From Pseudomonas sp. BCA17 (GTDB taxonomy: Bacteria; Pseudomonadota; Gammaproteobacteria; Pseudomonadales; Pseudomonadaceae), in the NCBI RefSeq assembly GCF_004519405.1, contig NZ_SGWI01000006.1, forward strand, positions 62,001 to 126,000: DNA of 64,000 bases, written 5' to 3'. The notes below the pieces were generated by a model. That model had not been told where the DNA came from, did no database searches, and saw only the letters and a list, made by a program, of their open reading frames with translations. Each line of letters starts with the position of its first letter. Within the stretch, counting starts at the first letter, position 1. Below, piece by piece: positions 7,449-16,641 of this stretch. Both the position numbers and the translations under genes were made by a program.

Positions 7449-8699
7449 ATGCTGAGTTGGGATGAAGTCGACAACGAAGACACCGGTGCAGCGGTGATCA
7501 AGGGCGCCAACGCCGGCCACGCCACCGAAGCCAACATGGACCGCCTCGACGGTGCCGGCGCTGCTGCCGCGGTTGAAGCTCGCGCCGTCACCGCCAGCGA
7601 CTCCGCCGCCATCGTTCGCGCCAAGGCCGCCCTGGACAAACTCGACATCGCCGAAGGCCTCGCCGAGCTCGAAGGCGCCTCCGCCCGCGTCGCCGTGGAT
7701 GAAAAGCGCATGATCAACTGCCGCGCCGACCTCAACCAACTCGTGCCGTTCAAGTACGACTGGGCCTGGCAGAAGTACCTCGACGGCTGCGCCAACCACT
7801 GGATGCCGCAAGAGGTCAACATGACCGCCGACATCGCCCTGTGGAAAAACCCCGAGGGCCTGACCGACGACGAACGCCGTATCGTCATGCGTAACCTGGG
7901 CTTCTTCTCCACCGCCGACTCCCTGGTTGCCAACAACCTGGTCCTGGCCGTGTACCGCCTGATCACCAACCCGGAGTGCCGCCAGTACATCCTGCGCCAG
8001 GCCTTCGAAGAAGCGATCCACACCCACGCCTACCAGTACTGCATCGAATCGCTGGCCATGGATGAAGGCGAGATCTTCAACATGTACCACGAGATCCCAT
8101 CGGTCGCTAAAAAAGCCGCCTGGGGCCTGAAGTACACCCGTTCGATCTCCGATCCGAAATTCGAAACCGGCACCGTCGACACCGACAAAGAACTGCTGCG
8201 CAACCTGGTCGCGTACTACTGCGTGCTGGAAGGCATCTTCTTCTACTGCGGCTTCACCCAGATCCTGTCCATGGGCCGCCGCAACAAAATGACCGGCGTG
8301 GCCGAACAGTTCCAGTACATCCTGCGCGATGAGTCGATGCACCTGAACTTCGGTATCGACGTGATCAACCAGATCAAGATCGAAAACCCACACCTGTGGG
8401 ATGCCGAGATGAAGGAAGAAGCGACCCAGATGATCCTGCAAGGCACGCAGCTGGAGATCGAATACGCCCGCGACACCATGCCGCGCGGCGTGTTGGGCAT
8501 GAATGCGGCGATGATGGAGGATTACCTCAAGTTCATCGCCAACCGTCGTCTGTCGCAGATTGGCTTGAAGGAAGAGTACCCAGGCACCACCAACCCGTTC
8601 CCATGGATGAGTGAGATCATGGACTTGAAGAAAGAGAAGAATTTCTTCGAAACCCGTGTGATCGAGTACCAGACCGGCGGCGCGTTGAGCTGGGATTGA
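7449..8699 (+). CDS. nrdB: Class Ia ribonucleoside-diphosphate reductase, beta subunit
   Basis: A 416-residue subunit that houses the diiron centre and tyrosyl radical used by NrdA to reduce NDPs to dNDPs. Metal-ligand helices are visible: FEEAIHTHAYQY (about 186-197) and LRDESMHLNFG. An Ala-rich N-terminal segment of about 80 residues precedes the fold, as in Pseudomonas NrdB. The C-terminus GGALSWD is the peptide that docks into NrdA. AGGAAAGGAG lies just before the ATG at 7449. The catalytic partner nrdA is not adjacent, but the leader has its own NrdR-like boxes. A DUF1289 gene follows after 9 bases. Confidence 0.95.
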   Translation: MLSWDEVDNEDTGAAVIKGANAGHATEANMDRLDGAGAAAAVEARAVTASDSAAIVRAKAALDKLDIAEGLAELEGASARVAVDEKRMINCRADLNQLVPFKYDWAWQKYLDGCANHWMPQEVNMTADIALWKNPEGLTDDERRIVMRNLGFFSTADSLVANNLVLAVYRLITNPECRQYILRQAFEEAIHTHAYQYCIESLAMDEGEIFNMYHEIPSVAKKAAWGLKYTRSISDPKFETGTVDTDKELLRNLVAYYCVLEGIFFYCGFTQILSMGRRNKMTGVAEQFQYILRDESMHLNFGIDVINQIKIENPHLWDAEMKEEATQMILQGTQLEIEYARDTMPRGVLGMNAAMMEDYLKFIANRRLSQIGLKEEYPGTTNPFPWMSEIMDLKKEKNFFETRVIEYQTGGALSWD

Positions 8700-8708
8700 T
8701 CAAGACGG

Positions 8709-9197
8709 ATGCCCAATCAAACCATCAAGACACCCTGTGTAGGCCTGTGCTCCACCGTTTATGGGGATCTGGTCTGCCGGGGCTGCAAGCGTTATCACCA
8801 TGAAGTGATCCAGTGGAATGGCTACAACGCCGACGAAAAGCAGGCCGTCTGGCTGCGCCTGGAGCAATTGCTGGTGCAGGTGATGGCCAGCAAACTTGAG
8901 GTGTTCGACCCGCACCTGCTGCGCCAGCAACTGGAAACCCGCAAGATCCGCTTCGTACCGAACCAGTCGCCGTATTGCTGGGCCTACCAGCTGATCGCCC
9001 GGGGCGCACGGGTGATTTCGAAGTTGGAGGCGTATGGCCTGGCGTTGTTGCCGGAGTTTCGCGAGCGCAATCTCACAGACCTGCGGGATGCGATTGACCG
9101 GGAGTTTTTCCTGCTTTCCGAGGCGCATTACGAGCGCTACATCGCACCGGGGTTTCTGAAAGAAGCTTTTGGGCCGGCCCTGATCGCCACTGTCTAG
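8709..9197 (+). CDS. DUF1289 domain protein
   Basis: A 162-residue protein opening with CVGLCSTVYGDLVCRGCKRYHHEV, the four-Cys signature of DUF1289. Its CxxxC...CxxC pattern suggests a small metal or Fe-S site. The rest (about residues 55-162) is a helical extension with no motif I recognise. It starts 9 bases after nrdB and is likely cotranscribed with it, so regulation by dNTP status is possible (inference). Its function is unknown. Confidence 0.8.
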   Translation: MPNQTIKTPCVGLCSTVYGDLVCRGCKRYHHEVIQWNGYNADEKQAVWLRLEQLLVQVMASKLEVFDPHLLRQQLETRKIRFVPNQSPYCWAYQLIARGARVISKLEAYGLALLPEFRERNLTDLRDAIDREFFLLSEAHYERYIAPGFLKEAFGPALIATV

Positions 9198-9215
9198 CGA
9201 ACCTTACAAAGCCAC

Positions 9216-9246
9216 ATGTGGGAGGAGACTGGCTCCCTTCCCACAT
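9216..9246. repeat. REP-type hairpin after nrdB-DUF1289
   Basis: ATGTGGGAGG and CTCCCTTCCCACAT pair into a long stem around a short loop containing GACTGG. This is the common Pseudomonas GTGGGAGGGxGCTTGCTCCC palindrome family. It sits between the convergent DUF1289 and aceE-type genes and may end both transcripts. Confidence 0.6.
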
Positions 9247-9260
9247 TTGATCTCCGTTGT

Positions 9261-11939
9261 TCAGGCGGTCCAGGACGGATGCCGCTCCGCCTGCAAGCCG
9301 TACCGCTCGATAGCCTGCCGGCACACCTGCGCGTCCAGAGTCCCCTGCTCCACCAAGGCCGTCAGCGCCGCCAACACCAGGTGATGGCGGTCCACCTCAA
9401 AGAAGTCGCGCAACGCCGCCCGCGTATCACTGCGCCCGAAACCGTCGGTGCCGAGCACGGTGTAGCTGCAATCCAGATACGACCCGACCATCTGCGGTAC
9501 CGCCCGCACATAGTCGGACACGGCGATCACCGGCGCGCCCTTGGGCAAGCATTCAGCCAGGTGGCTGACCCGCTTGATGCCCTGCGGATGCAGGCGGTTC
9601 CAGCGCTCCACCTCCCGCGCGTCCCGTGCCAGCTCGCTGAAACTGGTCACGCTGAATACCTCGCTGGCCACCTGCCAATCGTTCGCCAACAAGTGCGCTG
9701 CAGCCTGGACCTCGCGCAGCAGCGCGCCGGAACCGAGCAGGCGCACCTGGGCGTCGGCGGCGCCTTCCAGGCGATACATGCCTTTGATAATCGCTGCTTC
9801 CACGCCAACCGGCAGGCTTGGCTGGGGGTAGCTTTCGTTCATCAGGGTCACGTAGTAGAACTCGTCCACATCGTGCTCAAGCATCTGGCGCATGCCGTGA
9901 TCGAGGATCACCGCAAACTCGCCGGCAAATGCCGGATCATAGGCGCGACAATTGGGCACCGTGGCGGCCGTGAGGTGACTGCTGCCGTCCTGATGCTGCA
10001 AGCCCTCGCCCCCCAGGGTGGTGCGCCCGGCGGTGGCCCCCAGCAGGAAACCACGTGCGCGCTGGTCGGCAGCGGCCCAGATCAGGTCGCCGACCCGCTG
10101 GAAGCCGAACATTGAGTAATAAATGTAGAACGGCAGCATGCGCAGGCCATGCACCGAATAGCTGGTAGCCGCCGCGACCCAGGAACTGATGGCACTGGCT
10201 TCGCTGATGCCTTCTTCGAGTATCTGCCCGTCGGTGGCTTCGCGGTAGCTGAGGATCGAACCGATGTCTTCCGGCTCATAGCGCTGGCCAACGCTGGAAT
10301 AAATACCGATTTGCTTGAACAGATTGGCCATGCCGAAAGTACGCGCCTCATCCGCCACGATGGGCACGATGCGCGGGCCGAGCGTCTTATCCTTGAGCAG
10401 GTTGCTGAGCATGCGCACAAAGGCCATGGTCGTGGACATTTCCTTGCCATCGGCGCCTGTGGCGAAACCGGCATAATCGACGACGGGCGGCACGCTGACC
10501 GGCGCAGCCTGTTGCGTGCGGCTTGGCACATAACCGCCCAGGGCCGTGCGGCGCTGGTGCAGGTAGCGCATTTCCAGGCTGTCATCGCCCGGTTTGTAGA
10601 AACTCAAGGACTCGGTCTGCGCATCCGACAACGGCAGGCGAAAGCGGTCACGGAAGGCGATCAACGCCTCTCGGTCGAGCTTTTTCTGTTGGTGAGTGGT
10701 CATCTTGCCTTGCCCGGCCTCGCCCATGCCGAAGCCCTTTTTGGTCTGGGCCAGGATCACCGTCGGCTTGCCTTTGACCCGGCGCGCGGCGTGGTAGGCC
10801 GCGTGGATCTTGACCATGTCGTGGCCACCGCGCTTGAGCCGGTCGATCTGCTCATCGCTCATGCCTTCGACCAGTTTGGCCATGACCGCGCTTTGGCCGA
10901 AAAAGTGTTCGCGGTTGTAGGCGCCATCTTTGGCGGCGAAGGTCTGGAATTGGCCGTCGACAGTGTTCGACAAGGTGTCGACCAGCGAACCGTCGGTGTC
11001 TTTGGCGAACAAGGCGTCCCAGTCCGAGCCCCATACCAGCTTGATCACGTTCCAACCGGCACCGGCAAACAACGCCTCCAACTCATCGATGATCCGCCCA
11101 TTGCCGCGCACCGGGCCGTCCAGGCGTTGCAGGTTGCAGTTGACCACCCAGGTCAGGTTGTCGAGGCCCTCGCGAGCGGCCAACGTCAGGGCCGACATGC
11201 TTTCCGGCTCGTCCATTTCACCGTCACCGAACACGCCCCACACGTGGCGGTCGGTAGTGTCCTGCAGGCCGCGGTGTTGCAGGTAGCGCATGAAGCGCGC
11301 CTGGAAAATCGAGCTGATGGGGCCAATGCCCATGGAGCCGGTGGGGAACTGCCAGAAGTCGGGCATCAGCCAAGGGTGTGGATAGCTGGAAAGCCCACGG
11401 GCGCCGGATTGCGGGCCGCTGATTTCCTGGCGATAGTGAGCCAGGTCGTTTTCGCTCAAGCGCCCTTCAAGGAAGGCCCGGGCATAGATGCCTGGCGCGG
11501 AATGCGGCTGGTAGAACACCAGATCACCGCCAAAATGGTCGTTGCGGGCACGGAAAAAGTGGTTGAAGCCCACTTCGAACAAGTCCGCGGCGCTGGCGTA
11601 ACTGGCGATGTGCCCACCCAGTTCACCGTAGGCCTGGTTGGCGCGCACCACCATGGCCAGGGCATTCCAGCGCACCCACGAAGCAAGACGCTCTTCGGTG
11701 GCCAGGTCGCCGGGGAAGGCCGGCTGCTGCTCGACGCTGATGCTGTTGATATACGGCGTACCGTGGCGCGGCTTCCAGTCGATAGGCGGTGCACTGCCCT
11801 CCCGGGCCAGCAGGTCGAGGATCTGCCGTGCCCTCGCTGGCCCGGCGTGGGCCGCCAGTGAAGCCAGGGCGTCACGCCATTCGTCCAGCTCTTGCTGATC
11901 CAATGCCGTGTGATTGACTGCACTTACGAAACCGTTCAT
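9261..11939 (-). CDS. AceE-type 2-oxoacid dehydrogenase E1 component (homodimeric, orphan copy)
   Basis: A thiamine-diphosphate E1 of 892 residues, the usual AceE length. Recognisable AceE blocks include SYASAADLFEVGFNHFF, the ThDP/Mg loop GDGEMDEPESMSAL through NCNLQRLDGPVRGNG, and GGEGLQHQDGSSH. Start set at ATG 11939, five bases after GGAGG; the GTG at 11945 would overlap that site. No aceF (E2) or E3 gene is adjacent. Pseudomonads carry extra AceE copies such as MdeB, which acts on 2-oxobutyrate in methionine breakdown, so this may not be the main pyruvate dehydrogenase. Substrate undetermined. Confidence 0.85.
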   Translation of the reverse strand: MNGFVSAVNHTALDQQELDEWRDALASLAAHAGPARARQILDLLAREGSAPPIDWKPRHGTPYINSISVEQQPAFPGDLATEERLASWVRWNALAMVVRANQAYGELGGHIASYASAADLFEVGFNHFFRARNDHFGGDLVFYQPHSAPGIYARAFLEGRLSENDLAHYRQEISGPQSGARGLSSYPHPWLMPDFWQFPTGSMGIGPISSIFQARFMRYLQHRGLQDTTDRHVWGVFGDGEMDEPESMSALTLAAREGLDNLTWVVNCNLQRLDGPVRGNGRIIDELEALFAGAGWNVIKLVWGSDWDALFAKDTDGSLVDTLSNTVDGQFQTFAAKDGAYNREHFFGQSAVMAKLVEGMSDEQIDRLKRGGHDMVKIHAAYHAARRVKGKPTVILAQTKKGFGMGEAGQGKMTTHQQKKLDREALIAFRDRFRLPLSDAQTESLSFYKPGDDSLEMRYLHQRRTALGGYVPSRTQQAAPVSVPPVVDYAGFATGADGKEMSTTMAFVRMLSNLLKDKTLGPRIVPIVADEARTFGMANLFKQIGIYSSVGQRYEPEDIGSILSYREATDGQILEEGISEASAISSWVAAATSYSVHGLRMLPFYIYYSMFGFQRVGDLIWAAADQRARGFLLGATAGRTTLGGEGLQHQDGSSHLTAATVPNCRAYDPAFAGEFAVILDHGMRQMLEHDVDEFYYVTLMNESYPQPSLPVGVEAAIIKGMYRLEGAADAQVRLLGSGALLREVQAAAHLLANDWQVASEVFSVTSFSELARDAREVERWNRLHPQGIKRVSHLAECLPKGAPVIAVSDYVRAVPQMVGSYLDCSYTVLGTDGFGRSDTRAALRDFFEVDRHHLVLAALTALVEQGTLDAQVCRQAIERYGLQAERHPSWTA

Positions 11940-12130
11940 GGGCACCTCCGGGCTTTTTTTCCAGTTTATGTCGGTGCCTGAGGATTTTTTGCCTGTTATC
12001 AGGCGCTGTCTGCAGCAGTTTGAGCATGAATCACTGCCAATCGGCTTTTTACCAGCACATTGTGCTCCAGCCCCCCGAAACCACCCAACTGTGTTTAAAA
12101 TGCCGCCCGCTCAATGACTGACGCTCGACG

Positions 12131-13045
12131 ATGACCCCTGACGCACTCGCCACCCTGTCCGCTCACCTGCTCACCGCCCTGGCCAACCCGCCGGCTGAAA
12201 CCCGCCGCCTGTTCCACGGCCGTGGCCGCTGCTGGCCGGGCCTGGAGCAATTGACCGTGGACTGGTTGCAAGGCGTGGTGCTGGTGGCGCTGTTCAAGGA
12301 GCCTGAGCCTGCCCCGTTGGAAGCCTTGAAACAGTGGCTGCAGACGCACCTGAGTGCTTACACCGTGGCCCTGCAACACCGTTATCTGCCGCAAAGCACT
12401 ACCGAATGGCTGGTGGGCGACGCGGTGGATGAACTGACGATTACCGAAGGCGGCCTGCGCTACCTGATCGACCTGGGTAAGAAACAGAACAGCGGGCTGT
12501 TCCTCGACATGCGTTACGGTCGCAACTGGGTACGCGAACAGGCCAAGGGCCAGCGAGTGCTCAACCTGTTTGCCTATACCTGCGGGTTTTCCGTGGCCGC
12601 TATCGAAGGCGGCGCCGATCACGTGGTGAACCTGGACATGGCCCGTGGCGCCCTGAGCCGTGGCCGCGATAACCATCGCCTGAATGGGCATGACCTGAGC
12701 AAGGTCACGTTTCTGGGCCACGACCTGTTCAAATCCTGGGCCAAGGTCATCCACGGCGGTCCCTACGACCTGGTGATCATCGACCCACCGTCCTTCCAGA
12801 AAGGCAGCTTTTTGTTGACCAAGGACTACCAGCGCGTGTTGCGCCGCCTGCCGGATTTGCTCACGCCCCAAGGCACGGTGCTGGCGTGCATGAACGACCC
12901 GGCGTTCGGGGAAGACTTCCTGATTGATGGCGTGACCCGCGAAGCGCCGGGCCTGCGCTTTGTGGAACGGCTGGAAAACCCACCGGAATTCCCGGATATC
13001 GACCCGCAAAGCGGTTTGAAGACGCTGGTGTTCCGTCAGGGCTGA
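12131..13045 (+). CDS. Class I SAM-dependent methyltransferase, RlmI/RlmK-like
   Basis: A 304-residue protein whose C-terminal two thirds is a Rossmann methyltransferase. SAM motif I is VLNLFAYTCGFSVAAIEGGA (about 140-159), the acidic post-I segment is VNLDMARGAL, and motif IV is DPPSFQKGSF. That set, with the GLFLDMRYGRNWV lead-in, matches the family of 23S rRNA cytosine/guanine methyltransferases RlmI and RlmK. The N-terminal part looks like a shorter RNA-binding or adaptor region. The target base cannot be read. Monocistronic, divergent from the E1 gene. Confidence 0.82.
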   Translation: MTPDALATLSAHLLTALANPPAETRRLFHGRGRCWPGLEQLTVDWLQGVVLVALFKEPEPAPLEALKQWLQTHLSAYTVALQHRYLPQSTTEWLVGDAVDELTITEGGLRYLIDLGKKQNSGLFLDMRYGRNWVREQAKGQRVLNLFAYTCGFSVAAIEGGADHVVNLDMARGALSRGRDNHRLNGHDLSKVTFLGHDLFKSWAKVIHGGPYDLVIIDPPSFQKGSFLLTKDYQRVLRRLPDLLTPQGTVLACMNDPAFGEDFLIDGVTREAPGLRFVERLENPPEFPDIDPQSGLKTLVFRQG

Positions 13046-13193
13046 TGCCGAAACGTCCTACGCTTGCTACGCTAAGGGATATACCGGGGTGGTGAACCTT
13101 ATCCCCCCCTTCCCGGTCGATACCTGCATTCCTGGCCAGATTCGACGACGCCATGTTGTCGGCTGCCCCGTTTGACCTTTTGGAGAACCGCCC

Positions 13194-13910
13194 GTGATAT
13201 CGACCCTGCATGTAGCCAGACTCAAAGCCTGGGGCGCCCACGGCTTTACCGCCACCGGTGTGGTACTGGCCTTCCTGGCCACCCTGGCATTGCTGGAAAA
13301 CTCCCCCAAAGCGTGCCTGCTGTGGCTGGGCCTGGCGCTGGTGGTCGATGGCCTCGATGGTTCGCTCGCGCGACGGGTCAATGTGAGCACGGTCTTGCCC
13401 AGCTTTGACGGCTCGGTGCTGGACCTGGTGATCGATTACCTGACGTACGTGTTTATTCCGGCACTGTTTATCTACCGCTATATCGACCTGCCGGACTTTA
13501 CCCATCTGTTTACGGTGTCGGTCATCCTGGTGTCATCGTTGTTCTGCTTCTGCAACGTGAACATGAAGAGCAAGGACAACTACTTCGTCGGCTTCCCCGC
13601 GGCGTGGAACGTGGTGGCGTTGTGCGTGTATATCATCCAGCCCGACGCCTGGGTCACCTTGTTGACGGTGATCGGCCTGGCGCTGCTGACCGTGACGCCG
13701 ATGAAGTTCTTGCATCCGTTCCGGGTCAAGCGGTTCATGCCGATCAACATCGCCGTGACCACGATCTGGTTGCTGTGCAGTTTCCTAATGGTGGTGGACT
13801 ATCCGAACACCAACCCGTGGACGTTTGGGTTGTGGTCACTGATGTCGGCTTATTTCCTGGGCATATGCGTGTGGCGCACAGCGCTGGAATGGATCGAAAC
13901 CCGCCGGTAA
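13194..13910 (+). CDS. pcs: Phosphatidylcholine synthase
   Basis: A 238-residue integral membrane enzyme that joins choline to CDP-diacylglycerol. It has the CDP-alcohol phosphotransferase signature spread over VDGLDGSLARR and FDGSVLDLVIDY (about 46-83), with the Asp residues that bind Mg. Around it are about seven hydrophobic segments. This arrangement is that of Pcs rather than the smaller PgsA/PssA enzymes. GTG start at 13194, with GGAG 7 bases before it. It allows phosphatidylcholine synthesis from exogenous choline at the inner membrane. Confidence 0.9.
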   Translation: MISTLHVARLKAWGAHGFTATGVVLAFLATLALLENSPKACLLWLGLALVVDGLDGSLARRVNVSTVLPSFDGSVLDLVIDYLTYVFIPALFIYRYIDLPDFTHLFTVSVILVSSLFCFCNVNMKSKDNYFVGFPAAWNVVALCVYIIQPDAWVTLLTVIGLALLTVTPMKFLHPFRVKRFMPINIAVTTIWLLCSFLMVVDYPNTNPWTFGLWSLMSAYFLGICVWRTALEWIETRR

Positions 13911-13935
13911 ACAGCGGGCGCGGTTGGAAGTACGT

Positions 13936-13972
13936 GAGGGGCGGTGCGACGATTCGACGTGCACTGCCCCTC
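13936..13972. terminator. Hairpin after pcs
   Basis: GAGGGGCGGTGC and GCACTGCCCCTC form a 12-bp stem with one mismatch and a 13-base loop. It lies 25 bases after the pcs stop, with no strong T-run. Confidence 0.4.
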
Positions 13973-14050
13973 CTGCATTTGGATATGCGTGCATCAGCCG
14001 GGTAAGATGGCGCCTCTCGCTTAGCGCCCTGCCAATAATAAGCCCTGCCC

Positions 14051-14830
14051 ATGCCCTTCGAACTCAGCGTTGACCTCACTACCCTCGCCATTCTCGCCGT
14101 TGTGGCCTTTATCGCCGGTTTCATCGACGCCATCGCCGGCGGCGGCGGGCTGCTCACCACGCCGGCCCTGCTCACCGCCGGGATGCCGCCGCATCTGGTG
14201 CTGGGCACCAACAAACTCAGTTCTACCTTTGGCTCCGCCACCGCGAGCTTTACGTTCTACCGACGCAAGCTGTTTAACCCGCGCCAGTGGGTGCACGCCA
14301 TCGTCGGTACGCTGGTCGGCGCGTTGACCGGTGCGGTAGTCGCGCACTACCTGCCCGCCGAAACCCTGAACAAAATGCTCCCGGTGATCGTGTTCGCCTG
14401 TGGCGTGTACCTGCTGTTCGGCGGCACGCCCAAGGCACCACTGGATGCCGATGCGCCGATCAAGAAGAAATGGCAAGCCACCCAGGGCTTCGGCCTGGGC
14501 TTCTACGACGGCGTGGCCGGCCCCGGCACCGGCGCGTTCTGGACCGTGAGCACCATGCTGCTGCACCCGATCGACCTGGTGAAGGCCAGCGGCGTGGCGC
14601 GCAGCATGAACTTCGTCAGCAACGCGGCGGCGCTGACGGTGTTCATCATCAATGGTTCGGTGGACTGGATCGTCGGCCTGGCCATGGGCCTTTCGGTGAT
14701 GTGCGGCGCGTTCTTTGGCGCGCGCAGCGCGATCAGCGGCGGCGCCAAATTCATTCGGCCGGTGTTTATCACCGTGGTGCTCGGCCTGACGGTACGCCTA
14801 GCCTGGCAGCACTGGTTCAGCGTGGCCTAG
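14051..14830 (+). CDS. TSUP-family (YfcA/DUF81) membrane transporter
   Basis: A 259-residue inner-membrane protein with about eight hydrophobic segments. The family marker FIAGFIDAIAGGGGLLTTPALL is near the N-terminus, and its internal repeat GFYDGVAGPGTGAFWTV is near residue 155. TSUP proteins export or import sulfite, sulfoacetate, thiosulfate or other organic anions; the substrate is not evident here. Its last 33 bases overlap the 3' end of nudC on the other strand. Confidence 0.88.
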   Translation: MPFELSVDLTTLAILAVVAFIAGFIDAIAGGGGLLTTPALLTAGMPPHLVLGTNKLSSTFGSATASFTFYRRKLFNPRQWVHAIVGTLVGALTGAVVAHYLPAETLNKMLPVIVFACGVYLLFGGTPKAPLDADAPIKKKWQATQGFGLGFYDGVAGPGTGAFWTVSTMLLHPIDLVKASGVARSMNFVSNAAALTVFIINGSVDWIVGLAMGLSVMCGAFFGARSAISGGAKFIRPVFITVVLGLTVRLAWQHWFSVA

Positions 14831-15631
14831 ACGCCGCGCCAGGTAGAGGTCGATCAGGTAACGCGCAATCGAGCGTGATGCCGGCAACGGCGGCAGCTCA
14901 TGGATGTTGAACCACTGCGCGTCTTCGATTTCGTCGGCCTGGGGGACGATATCGCCCCCGGCGTATTCGGCATGGAAACCCAGCATCATCGAGTGAGGGA
15001 ACGGCCAGCATTGGCTGCCCATGTACTGGATGTTCTTGACCTCCACCTGCACCTCCTCGCGCACTTCGCGGATCAGGCAGTCCTCGGCCGACTCGCCCGG
15101 CTCGGCAAACCCGGCCAGGGTGCTGTAGACGCCCGTGACGAAGCGTGGCGAACGCGCCAGCAGGATCTCATCGCCGCGTGTCACCAGCACGATCATGCTC
15201 GGGGATATCCGTGGGTAGCTGCGCAGGTCGCAGGCCTGGCAATACATCGCGCGTTCCCGTGGCACCTGGACCATGGCCTGGCCGCAACTGCCGCAAAACC
15301 GATGCTCCCGCGCCCAGGTACCGATCTGCGCGGCGTAGCCCAGCACTTTGTACAGGGTGTGATCGCCTTGCAGCATGAAGCCGCGCAGTCCCTGCCAGCT
15401 GCAACCGGGCACTTGGGCGGGCGAATTGAGCTCCAGCAAGTACACCGGCTCACCATCGAGGTGGCCGATGCCATGCTCGGCGAACACCGGCAGGTCCTGG
15501 CGCTTGAGCCACTCCCTGGGAAACAGCGGGCCGTTGCTGTCATGCAGAAAACCGTCGCGGCTGCGGGCGACGGCCCATCCGCCGGGAGTGTCGTTGTCGA
15601 GCAGGGTTGTGGTAATCCAGCCTGGGGTCAT
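14798..15631 (-). CDS. nudC: NAD(+) diphosphatase / decapping Nudix hydrolase
   Basis: A 277-residue enzyme that hydrolyses NAD(H) to NMN and AMP and removes NAD caps from RNA. Visible are a zinc ribbon FCGSCG...MYCQAC (about 112-133), the Nudix box GFAEPGESAEDCLIREVREEVQVEV (about 172-196) with its REVREE core, and the NudC-specific SQxWPFPHSMM. The ATG at 15631 is preferred over a TTG nine bases upstream that overlaps the preceding stop. It follows the dienoyl-CoA isomerase gene by 5 bases and is probably coupled to it. Confidence 0.93.
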   Translation of the reverse strand: MTPGWITTTLLDNDTPGGWAVARSRDGFLHDSNGPLFPREWLKRQDLPVFAEHGIGHLDGEPVYLLELNSPAQVPGCSWQGLRGFMLQGDHTLYKVLGYAAQIGTWAREHRFCGSCGQAMVQVPRERAMYCQACDLRSYPRISPSMIVLVTRGDEILLARSPRFVTGVYSTLAGFAEPGESAEDCLIREVREEVQVEVKNIQYMGSQCWPFPHSMMLGFHAEYAGGDIVPQADEIEDAQWFNIHELPPLPASRSIARYLIDLYLARRLGHAEPVLPG

Positions 15632-15636
15632 GTCAG

Positions 15637-16449
15637 TCAATCCACGAATTCGGGTTTCTGCTTACTCATGTGGGCCGCGATGGCCACGCGCAGGTCGTTG
15701 GATTGCAACATAGCGGAGTTCCAGGTGGCAACGTATTCCAGACCATCATTGACCGTGTGGTCACGCATGTAGCTGATCATGGCCTTGGTGCCGGTCACGG
15801 CAATCGGCGACTTGGCGGCGATTTCATGGGCGATTTCCATCACCCCGGCCAGCAGGCTTTCCTGATCGGCATACACGCGATTGACCAGGCCAATGCTGCG
15901 CGCTTCCTCGGCACCGAACTGGCGTCCGGTATAGGCCAGCTCGCGCAGCATGCCGTCGCCGATAATGCGCGGCAGGCGCTGCAGGGTGCCGACGTCGGCG
16001 GCCATGCCGATATCGATTTCCTTGATGGAGAACTGCGCCCCTTCGGCGGCATAGCGCATGTCGCAGGCGCTGATCAGGTCGATGGCACCGCCGATACAGT
16101 AACCCTGGATCGCCGCCAGCACCGGTTTACGGCAGTTGTCGACGGCATTGAACGAGGCTTGCAGTTCGAGGATCTTGCGCCGCAGCAGGCGTGCGTTGCG
16201 GCCGACATCCTTGCCGAACTCGTTGGCCACCGACGCGAGCATCATCAAATCGATGCCGGACGAGAAATGCTTGCCGGCACCGCTGAGTACCACCGCGCGT
16301 ACGGCGTCGGTGTCGTCGACCCATTGGAAGATGTCGATGATTTCGGTCCAGAACGCCGCGTTCATCGCGTTGATCTTTTCCGGGCGATTGATCTGCACAT
16401 GGGCAACGTTGCCGGTGAGTTCGACGACGAAAGCTTGGTATTCGGACAT
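15637..16449 (-). CDS. Delta(3,5)-Delta(2,4)-dienoyl-CoA isomerase, crotonase family
   Basis: A 270-residue crotonase. The oxyanion-hole loops are GKHFSSGIDL and AAIQGYCIGGAIDLISACD. KEIDIGMAADVGTLQRLPRIIG carries the acidic pair that marks the ECH1-type dienoyl-CoA isomerase rather than a hydratase. The enzyme handles odd-position double bonds during unsaturated fatty-acid beta-oxidation. The frame runs further upstream, but ATG 16449 gives the canonical MSEYQAF start. First gene of a two-gene unit with nudC. Confidence 0.85.
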   Translation of the reverse strand: MSEYQAFVVELTGNVAHVQINRPEKINAMNAAFWTEIIDIFQWVDDTDAVRAVVLSGAGKHFSSGIDLMMLASVANEFGKDVGRNARLLRRKILELQASFNAVDNCRKPVLAAIQGYCIGGAIDLISACDMRYAAEGAQFSIKEIDIGMAADVGTLQRLPRIIGDGMLRELAYTGRQFGAEEARSIGLVNRVYADQESLLAGVMEIAHEIAAKSPIAVTGTKAMISYMRDHTVNDGLEYVATWNSAMLQSNDLRVAIAAHMSKQKPEFVD

Positions 16450-16641
16450 GGCAGTGATCCCTGACTGGCGAGTGGTAAGGCTCGCACTATAACAAGGGTG
16501 TGCAACGGCGCATCGGCCAAAAACGGGACGGGCAAGCGTGATGGAATGTGGCTGGCGCGCCGTGCATGCAGCGCCGATACATTTCATCCAGCAGGCCCGA
16601 CTTATCGGCTATACCATCAGGGCCTTTGCCTGGAGCCACCT

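Noticed and set aside
10149..11861. A 570-codon plus-strand open frame inside the AceE-type gene
   Set aside because: Entirely antisense to the E1 coding sequence, whose motifs are unambiguous.
11940..11945. GTG at 11945 as start of the AceE-type gene
   Set aside because: It would overlap the GGAGG ribosome site; ATG at 11939 has correct spacing.
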